This document shows, in pieces, positions 58,200-64,000 of a stretch of DNA of 64,000 bases. Position 1 is the first letter of the stretch. Every line of letters starts with the position of its first letter. The stretch covers positions 112,959,234-113,023,233 of the forward strand of contig CM057462.1 of the NCBI GenBank assembly GCA_030035585.1, in the 5' to 3' direction. Source of the DNA: Dugong dugon. Taxonomy: Eukaryota; Chordata; Mammalia; Sirenia; Dugongidae. The notes below the pieces were generated by a model. The model did not search any database. It was not told the origin of the DNA and was given only the letters and a program-made list of their open reading frames with translations. A program made the position numbers and the translations under genes.

Positions 58200-61100
58200 A
58201 AGCACACTATATCCCTAATAATGTTTAAGTATTTTTTTTTTTAACTGAAGAGGTTTGAGTGATTATGTAAAAGCTGAACAGATATTGGAAAAAGCAGAGA
58301 TTAGGCTATGTTTTTGATCCAACTACCATATTTCCTTGTATTACCCAAGGGACAAGCCTTCACTATCCAGGCCTTCAAGAAGTTTCCCATGTGGCTGGTT
58401 GTCAAGTCTTTGGAGAGTTTCTAAAATGATCTCCTTTATATGAGACTTATCTGAATGTACTCGTTGTTTAGTTTCACAACACACTCTCTATAATGCAGTG
58501 GTGATAAAACAATGGACAGCAGAATTTATCTGGCCCACAGAGATATTATTTGGCTTGCCCAGTGTGGATCTATTAAGTGCTATAAACAAACATGTATAGA
58601 AAAAAATGCACAAAATGACATTTAAATATTAATCTTCATCAGAATCTGGATTTAAAATAAACAAGAATTAAATTGACACTTTTTAAAAATTAGGAGGTTC
58701 CTTATTAAAATCTCTATTCACAGTCTCTCTTGCAAAGCTGAAAGACAGAACAACACTGGACAAACATACCTGAGTGGTGGTAGTTCTCCATTTTGGCTTT
58801 GTTAGACGAAGCATGTGTTCTCCAGTTTGCCATGATACCCAAATATCCTTATTGTTTTCTTGACACTGAGACTATATGTCCATTACCATTTATTGTCTAT
58901 TATTTTACGTACTGTAGAGTTAGAGGAAAACAGAAATATTTACTGTACCAATATCCCTATCCAGATGGTGAGGACAGGGTTCAAAGACTATGGTCCTATG
59001 ATTCAAGAGAAAAAAATGAGAAGAAAGAAAGTTTCAAGCACCTGGATAGCTTCATTTGTATTACTGCTGTCCACATCACCATCTTCCATGGGCATTTGAG
59101 TTCATAAACCTTGCTTCACCTATGCTATTCCCTTCTCTTTCCTTGTTCCCATTCCTACCCAGAGAAACAATCAAATTGTGGTCTCTGCCATTCCTTTTCT
59201 AGCATCCTGCAAATTTCACAGCCTCAGGAAAATGTTCCTGCTATGAATAAATTTTATACTACAATGTCCAATTTAGGGCTATTCTTCTTCCTGGAAAAGA
59301 TGAAGGTAAACTAGAAATTCTTGCCTTCCGGCTAACAATAACATCACCTCTGCTCTAACAAGTAAAACTCTTCTTTCTTTGTGGTTCTGCATGCCATTTT
59401 TCAAAGACCTCCTTTTCATCCTTAGTGTTTGCTCTGTGCATCCATTAATGCAGAATGTATAGTTTTGATCACATTTGGGTGAGGTATTGTGTAGACCCTG
59501 TCACCTTTCCACATGATCCCACTCCCCACCTTAACAGTGTTTCAGTCATTTTGAAAATAAATAAGTAAACTTGTCCTTAAAAGAAAAAAAAAGTCATTAT
59601 CTAAAACATTTTGCAGATGCTAAGCAAAACAGAGAATACCTTCTATGCCTATATGACATACTAATAATTCTCCAGGTTTGAGACAAAAAGAATTTGCATT
59701 CATTTCTACAAGCTCGCTCTTTTTAAATTATTCAATGGGCCACTGAAATAATGGCCACGGAGTCTGGGGAACTTGTCTTCTGGCTGACATGTTCAGCGAC
59801 AACGTGGAGAGTTCTGGAATGCCTCAGGGAAATAAATACTTTGAAAATAGTCTCTCTTTAATACCTGTTTCAAGGGAAAGAGGGACAATGGTATTGCCGA
59901 GATGAGGAGATTTTTATTTCCATAATTTAGTTTGAGTGTCTCAAAGCACAGTTAGTTTGATCTATCTTCTTATGTTCCGGACCACAGGTGTTTCCCATTA
60001 AGACAAGCAAGCCGACTTTAACGGAATCCAGCAGAGCAGTGGGCACAGAATGCTTTCTGTGAACTGCCAATAATTATTTGTCCTGGCTTTGTTTCTGGAG
60101 AGTCTACTAAAATTGGTTCAAAAGCTGATAATCTGTTTCATCCCTGAAGATTAACCCCTTAAAAAAAATGAGTGTCCTTTCACATAATTGGACTGAATAA
60201 AAGAGCTCCCTTATATCATTGTTAAATAAGAGAATGATTTTTAAAGTGTGATAAAAGGAAGCTTCGAAAGAGCACTCAATATGTAGCACTGATAATAAAA
60301 CGGCTTCATCAATTCTCTCAGTCTTTGCAGCAGACAATAGGATGAGTAATAAATCTAAACTGGCTAGTGCCTAAATGCTTATATTATAAAACATGCTGAC
60401 TGCTGAGTCTGCTCTGGAATATGAATTTATACTTAAGACATCATTTACAAACTTATTCTAATTTGCAGTCCTCGGTGAAACAAGATGCACTTTTTAAAAC
60501 CTGCTTCTCTGCAATCCAGTATTTCTAAAGTGGTCATAGTCTCTTCTTGAAGAATGAATGGATGAATTCACTTCAGCACGTATTGTGGAATGGTAAGTTG
60601 ATGTCCAGTTGGGTTACAATACAAAGTATTTTACTGTAGCCTCACTCCCCTCCCTTCATTTAAATTACATTGCTTGCTTTCTTCTACAGTGGGCTTGGAT
60701 GAATCTTCCTTCTTTAAATATAACTGATCTTGAAGGAAAATCTATCCTCATTTGCTTTCTCAGAAAAGAGGACAGATGCCACATGGGCAACTGTACCAGT
60801 GTAGCTTAATAGAGCAGCCATTGCAAGATAGTCATTTTGAAGTATAGCTCTTGGAGGAGTCTCAAGAAGACTTATCAGAAATAGATAATTTTGATGATAA
60901 AGTTAGTGGCTATATTTCATTGTTTTACAATTATCTTTTGTTTATTCTTTTGACTAAAAAATGTGTACTTATATATATGACCCGTACAAATTAATTACAG
61001 TGGCATTTGAGGATGCAAGCTTAGTTTGAAAGCATGCATTTTAGTTCAGGACAATTAACACATTTTTCATAAGAACTAAAAAGGCAAAAACTAATTTAGA

Positions 61101-61368
61101 ATCCAAATTAAAAAGAAAGAATGCTATGTTTAATTCAGCTGCTATCATTTAATTTAGAATATGTAGACCACAGACATGCTTAAGGGGCCACTGGACTCCA
61201 GGATAGGTATGGAAATAGAAAGAAATACCTAATCATTTTAAATTAATTGGTTTTTCAGATCCAGGAAAAAAAATTCCAGAAGACTTAGCAGTCACAAGGG
61301 TTATCTCAGAACTACTGTGGAGAACCTTTGAACAATCATAGAGACTGGGAGTAACATCAAAAACAATG
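58200..61368. other. Mostly unique DNA; possible conserved stretch 59700-60350
   Basis: No gene recognised. The 104-codon frame at 58793-59107 lacks any known domain. A hint of an old hAT-like repeat lies at 58495-58590 ('tctggcccacagagatatta'). The 59700-60350 segment is repeat-free and keeps unusually many CpGs. Confidence 0.45.
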
Positions 61369-62501
61369 TAGACTCCCCCTCCCTTCGCTCAAGTACCTGG
61401 CTCCGTGCGCCATCTTTACTTCTTCCTAAGGGGCTACGGAGCTCCGTTCGAGTGTGGAGCTGTTTCCCAGTTTGGGCTGCCACGCTGGTGGGATCCCAGG
61501 GCTTTTGTTCGTTTGTTTGTTTTGAATTGTTTGTTTGTTTTCTTTTCCATTTCTTGAGTTGGGAGCCGTTTCTGGCCAGACTGAGCTGCGTGGCAGGGAG
61601 ACTCCCATTCAACTTCCAAAGATGTGCTGAGGGATCCCTGAAGGCATTTCTTTTTACGTTGGTTTTTTTTTTTTTTTCTTTTCTTTTCTTCTTCTTTTTT
61701 TCTGTTTCTTTGGGGGGCCTTTCTTGTTTTCTTTTAAAATTGTTTTGTTTTCTTTCTCCTCTTTTTCCCTTTTTGTCTTTCTTCGTTGCTCAGTTTCTCA
61801 TCTCTCTATATCTTCTTTCTCTTTCTGTTTCCTGAAGACCTGGCATTGTATACCTCTATGCCTTCTATCCAGGCTGTACTGCAACACCTGAGAACAACCT
61901 CCTCAGACCTCATAGCTGCACCGGTGGGATCCCTGGGAACTTTGCGGTTCTATAACCTTTCTGATTCTTATTTATTCATTCTTTTCTTCCTCCTCCCCTT
62001 TCTGGTTTTCTCCATTTCATAGTCTCTCATCTCTCCACTCCAACGGCAAGCTCCCCTAGCATTATTTTTTGTTTGTTTGGATGTTTTTGACCCCTGTTCC
62101 TCTCTCCTCTCTCCCATATCCATCTTAGCTCCACACATAATGATCTCCCTGCTGCATTCTGCCTACCCTCAGCGTGCGCTTGACATCACACCACCAAGCA
62201 ACAAAGGCACGGCCTATTGGAACCTGCCCTGCACTGATTACTGGCCCACTCTGGTGGCTGTAGTAAGTGCCACAAACAACCCGTCCCAGTAACTCCTCTT
62301 CAGCTAGACCTGCCCTGCCGTACCATATCTGAGTGACTGACCCTGCCAATTGAAGAAGGAGGTGAAAAGTATTGTGCCCACAGACAAGCAAACAACAAAG
62401 AACACACAGTCTGCCTGCTCAGACATAGTCAAATTTTTTTCTTAAAAAAAGGGACAAAACAAACAAACCTACAATCAATAAATGAAAAAAATAACTACTG
62501 A
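61369..62501 (+). promoter_or_regulatory. L1-C 5'UTR, truncated
   Basis: A degenerate monomer (61371-61530) is followed by a T-rich stretch (61661-61800) and the pyrimidine-rich distal 5'UTR also found at 25560-26100. With the head missing, promoter activity is doubtful. Confidence 0.75.
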
Positions 62502-63551
62502 ATGCCCCAAAGACAGCAGACAATATCAAAACATTTACAAAAACAGGACAGGATGGTTCCAGTAGGTGTCCAAAATAAAACACCAGATGACTCTCCTGTG
62601 GAAGAAAATGCACTAGAACTACCTGATAGGGAATTCAAATCTCTAATAGTCAGAATTCTCCAAGAACTGAGGCAAAAGACTGACAAACTTGAGGAAAAAA
62701 TAGACAAAATCATGGAAAATACGGACAAAAAATTGGAAAAATTCAGGAAAATAATGCAGGAGCAAATTGGCAAAATAAATTCACAACTAGAAATTATCCA
62801 AAGACAACAATTAGAAATCCAAAAGATAAAAAACAAGATTACAGAAATGGACAATGTCATAGAAAAGCTGAGAAGCAGATTTGGAATGGTGGAAGACATG
62901 ATCAGTGGAATTGAAGACAAACACTTGGATACAAATCTGTTTCAGAAAAACCCAGAAAAAAGAACAAAGAAATATGAAGAGACCCTGAGAGTTAGGTGGG
63001 ACACAATCAAAAGCAAAAATCTGTGAGTGATAGGAATTCCAGAACAGGGGGAGAAAACAGAAAACACAGAGAGAATCATTGAGGAACTGCTGACAGAAAA
63101 CTTCCCCAATATCATGAAAGATGAAAAGCTGGCCATCCAAGAAGCTCAACGAACCCCATATAGAAGAGACCCCAGAAGAAAATCAACAAGGCATATCATA
63201 TTCACACTCGCCAAAACCAAAGACAAACAAAGATACCTGAGAGCAGCTCGTGAAAAACAAGAAGTCACATACAGAGGAGAAACAATAAGACTAAGCTCAG
63301 ATTATTCATCAGAAACCATTCAGGCAAGAAGGCAATGGGATGACATATATAAAATCTTGAAAGAAAAAAATTGCCAGCCAAGAATACAATATCCTGCAAA
63401 ACTCTCATTCAAATTTGATGGTGAAATTAGCACATTTCCAGATAAACAGAAATTAAGGCAATATGTAAAATTCAAACCAAACTTACAAGAATTATTAAAG
63501 CGAGTTCTTCGATCAGAGGACAAACAGCTTCAGCTCACAGGCAGAATCTAG
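62502..63551 (+). pseudogene. L1-C ORF1 with one nonsense codon
   Basis: The reading frame is the same length as the intact ORF1 at 26163 (349 codons plus stop) and aligns without gaps, starting MPQRQQTISKHLQKQD. TGA at 63024-63026 sits at codon 175, where the intact copy has CGA (Arg), at the start of the RRM. This is the expected result of CpG deamination. The remaining RRM and C-terminal domain are open to 63551 ('SSETIQARRQWDDIYKILK'). There are no frameshifts. As it stands the product would be a coiled coil without RNA-binding domains. Confidence 0.93.
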
Positions 63552-63973
63552 GACGCAGGATCATACCAGCCAGATACCAATCTAGGAAATGAACTCTCGA
63601 GGACTATCCAAAGCCAAAAGAAATACAACAGGGAATCAGAGCAGTTAATCAGTAAATGAAAACAACATCAAAATGATAAAAGAGGGAATAAACTGCCTGG
63701 GTACAGAACCTTCTAATGGAGAGGAAGGCAAGGTGATACCAAGTAATGGTAGACTGCTTCAAATTTAGAAAGATAAGGGTAAAATTTAGGGTAACCACAA
63801 AGAAAGTTAACAAACATACTCATAAAAAAAAAGAGGAAAAACATAAAGTCTCAGCAAAAACAAAACCTACAAAAACAAAAGAAATGAAAAAAAATCCACA
63901 AACAAAAGTAACTCAGCACAAGAGAGTAAGAAGAACAAAGAAAACATCAGCACACCAAAAAAGGCACTACAAA
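63552..63973 (+). other. L1-C inter-ORF spacer
   Basis: A 422-nt A-rich spacer homologous to 27213-27643. The Lys-rich frame is broken here: its ATG is AGG and a 1-nt deletion lies near 63890. Confidence 0.85.
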
Positions 63974-64000
63974 ATGACAGCAATAAACCCACATCTTTCA
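63974..64000 (+). CDS. L1-C ORF2, first codons (cut by window end)
   Basis: ATG at 63974 in 'acaaaATGACAGCAATAAAC' matches the ORF2 start at 27644. Nine codons (MTAINPHLS) are visible, agreeing with the young ORF2 start. Whether the rest is intact cannot be seen here. Confidence 0.85.

Larger units (their letters stand above)
61369..64000 (+). mobile_element. L1-C, 5' part of a young-type L1 running off the window
   Basis: It begins at ~61369 inside the monomer-like region of the 5'UTR ('ctccccctccc', 'ggctacggagctccgttcga', 'ggtgggatcccagggctttt'), so it lacks the YY1-type head and the full 266-bp repeats of L1-A. The rest of the 5'UTR, ORF1, the spacer and the first codons of ORF2 follow. 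It keeps a ~110-bp segment before ORF1 (62331-62440) that L1-A lacks. It is the same family as L1-A. Confidence 0.92.

Noticed and set aside
58793..59107. 104-codon open frame as an exon
   Set aside because: No recognisable domain and no clear splice sites or reading-frame support from neighbours.

Overview
The window is intergenic DNA from a placental mammal, almost certainly an afrotherian and most likely elephant-like (Paenungulata). The diagnostic evidence is tRNA-derived SINEs of the AfroSINE type beside an RTE-clade LINE that shares their 3' tail. L1, MaLR LTRs, MIR, L2 and MER5A are also present, as in any placental genome. I find no host protein-coding gene with intact exons, no rRNA, no functional tRNA and no CRISPR array. 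Every long open frame belongs to a retrotransposon or to a low-complexity repeat.

Layout. 1-8.2 kb: the end of a MaLR LTR, an antisense RTE reverse-transcriptase fragment, SINEs, MIR and L2, then AT-rich unique DNA. 11.1-12.8 kb: an antisense RTE remnant flanked on both sides by copies of the same ~380-bp sequence. 13.97-17.83 kb: two antisense solo MaLR LTRs, with an L1 3' end and a MIR between them. 18.06-18.7 kb: the 3' half of an old endogenous retrovirus LTR with three 73-74 bp repeats, a primer-binding site matching tRNA-Ser and a leader splice-donor-like site. 22.0-22.35 kb: an MLT1-like LTR interrupted by a 186-bp TA-flanked inverted-repeat DNA transposon.

22.58-39.06 kb is a nested L1 block. 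An old, decayed L1 is split inside ORF1 by a much younger full-length L1 (24193-32978) with a 14-bp target-site duplication. The young copy has a CpG-rich 5'UTR with a 266-bp tandem repeat, an intact 349-codon ORF1, an unusually long 431-nt inter-ORF spacer, an ORF2 broken by a single 1-nt deletion, and three homologous 3' ends in tandem. A third L1 of the same type starts at ~61.37 kb and runs off the right edge; its ORF1 carries one CGA-to-TGA stop.

39-61 kb holds old L1 fragments, SINEs (several with perfect target-site duplications), MIRs, L2, MER5A, a solo MaLR LTR, a 1.6-kb antisense RTE, an unidentified pseudogene candidate at 54.88-55.66 kb, and an L1 3' fragment inserted into a SINE.

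Functionally this is a record of two retrotransposition systems. L1 moves itself. The RTE element probably also supplied the machinery for the AfroSINEs, because the two share a 3' tail. The most unusual structures are the long direct repeat around the RTE, the internal 266-bp array and long inter-ORF spacer of the L1 family, and its serial 3' ends, one pair of which recurs at 15.4 kb.
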